The notes below the pieces were generated by a model. It saw nothing but the letters and a program-made list of their open reading frames with translations. It did not search any database and was not told the DNA's origin. The translations under genes were made by a program, and so were the position numbers. From positions 1 to 64,000 of the forward strand of contig MWST01000017.1 in assembly GCA_002050235.1 (NCBI GenBank): 64,000 bases of DNA. Reading direction: 5' to 3'. This DNA comes from Polyangiaceae bacterium UTPRO1 (GTDB taxonomy: Bacteria > Desulfobacterota > Binatia > UTPRO1). This document shows positions 63,698-64,000 of the stretch, piece by piece (within the stretch, counting starts at the first letter, position 1; each line of letters starts with the position of its first letter).

Positions 63698-64000
63698 ATG
63701 CGCAACGAACGGGCCTCTTTCGCATGCGAGCGTCGCGAGCGCATCGTCCGGCGTTTTTCGGCGTTCGCGTCCGGCTGGGCGGGGATACTGGCGCTCTGGC
63801 TCGGCGTCTTCGCGCTCGACGGCCGCCTGACGGGGGAGGCCTTCGCGGCGGCGGGCGCGATGCTCGCCGCCCTCGCGGTCACCGGACGCTTCTTGACCGC
63901 GACGCCGGCTCCTGCCGCGGTCCTGCCGGCGACGGTGGCGGCGTGCATCGGCCTCGGGCTCGGTGCGCTCTGGTTGGGGTCGGCGGGCGGCGCCAGCGGC
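63698..64000 (+). CDS. Membrane protein, 3' end outside window
   Basis: The frame is open from ATG 63698 to the window edge (101 codons, no stop). A basic start (MRNERASFACERRERIVRRF) is followed by three hydrophobic helices, including SGWAGILALWLGVFAL, EAFAAAGAMLAALAVTG and TVAACIGLGLGALWLG. GAAGG at 63682-63686 may be its ribosome site. Family unknown. The antisense open frame here is a composition artefact. Confidence 0.5.
   Translation, partial: MRNERASFACERRERIVRRFSAFASGWAGILALWLGVFALDGRLTGEAFAAAGAMLAALAVTGRFLTATPAPAAVLPATVAACIGLGLGALWLGSAGGASG

Noticed and set aside
63679-63948. Minus-strand open frame at the window end
   Set aside because: Its residues are low-complexity Ala/Arg, and the plus frame has a ribosome site and clear membrane helices.

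Overview
The window is a very GC-rich, gene-dense bacterial chromosome segment. It has no insertion sequences, prophage genes, tRNA/rRNA or CRISPR arrays that I can recognise. Outer-membrane factors, a LolA, lipoproteins and an O-antigen-ligase-like protein point to a Gram-negative (diderm) cell. The order prfA-prmC-murA-hisD, the set aminotransferase-serA-purA, an RNase J and a His/TusA/TypA housekeeping set suggest a deltaproteobacteria-like lineage, possibly Binatota or a relative. That placement is inference from gene content and base composition only.

Layout. 1-4.2 kb: 3' end of prfA, then prmC, murA and hisD in overlapping order. 4.25-8.4 kb: a YjbQ protein on the minus strand, then hisB, an MsrQ-like membrane protein, hisH, hisA and hisF. 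8.4-11.5 kb: trxB, moaC, an acylglycerophosphate acyltransferase and radC. 11.75-17.5 kb: a tripartite metal-efflux operon of the CusCBA/CzcCBA type with a DUF3240 gene at its end. 17.5-21.6 kb, minus strand: ssb, a PaaK-type CoA ligase, an acyl-CoA dehydrogenase and a His-rich exported protein. 21.7-27.2 kb: rnj (RNase J), ftsK, lolA and yajQ. 27.2-30.9 kb: a compact thymidylate block with a two-domain dCMP-deaminase-like protein, dut, thyA, folA and tmk. 30.9-38.2 kb: a DksA/TraR-type zinc-finger protein, a Yip1-like protein, glycerate kinase, glpD, nth, a ThrB-like kinase, folE and a methyltransferase-like remnant. 38.2-41.7 kb, minus strand: a secreted Cys-repeat protein and a TolC-family protein. 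41.9-47.4 kb: a promoter, a candidate ZTP riboswitch with an intrinsic terminator, then a class V aminotransferase, serA, purA and an O-antigen-ligase-like gene. 47.35-54 kb: gamma-glutamyltransferase, an ArgA-like N-acetylglutamate synthase, a small membrane protein, a QueG-like Fe-S protein, and a sensor kinase that is an in-frame tandem duplication of a whole PAS-HisKA_3-HATPase unit. 54-64 kb: a TusA-like protein, typA, a TPR-metallopeptidase, DUF3467, DUF72, a small lipoprotein, a UvrD-family helicase, a periplasmic protein, an ACP-like protein, an enoyl-CoA hydratase and the start of a membrane protein.

The most interesting element is the leader at 41942-42037. It carries the conserved core of the ZTP (pfl) aptamer, and its 3' core lies inside the 5' arm of a 12-bp terminator followed by six T. 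It precedes genes for serine synthesis (one-carbon supply) and for AMP synthesis, which fits a switch that senses the folate-starvation alarmone ZTP. Most genes overlap by 1 or 4 nt (ATGA, GTGA, TTGA, TGATG), so translational coupling is probably common. Several promoters place the -10 box only 4-10 nt before the start codon, suggesting leaderless or nearly leaderless mRNAs.
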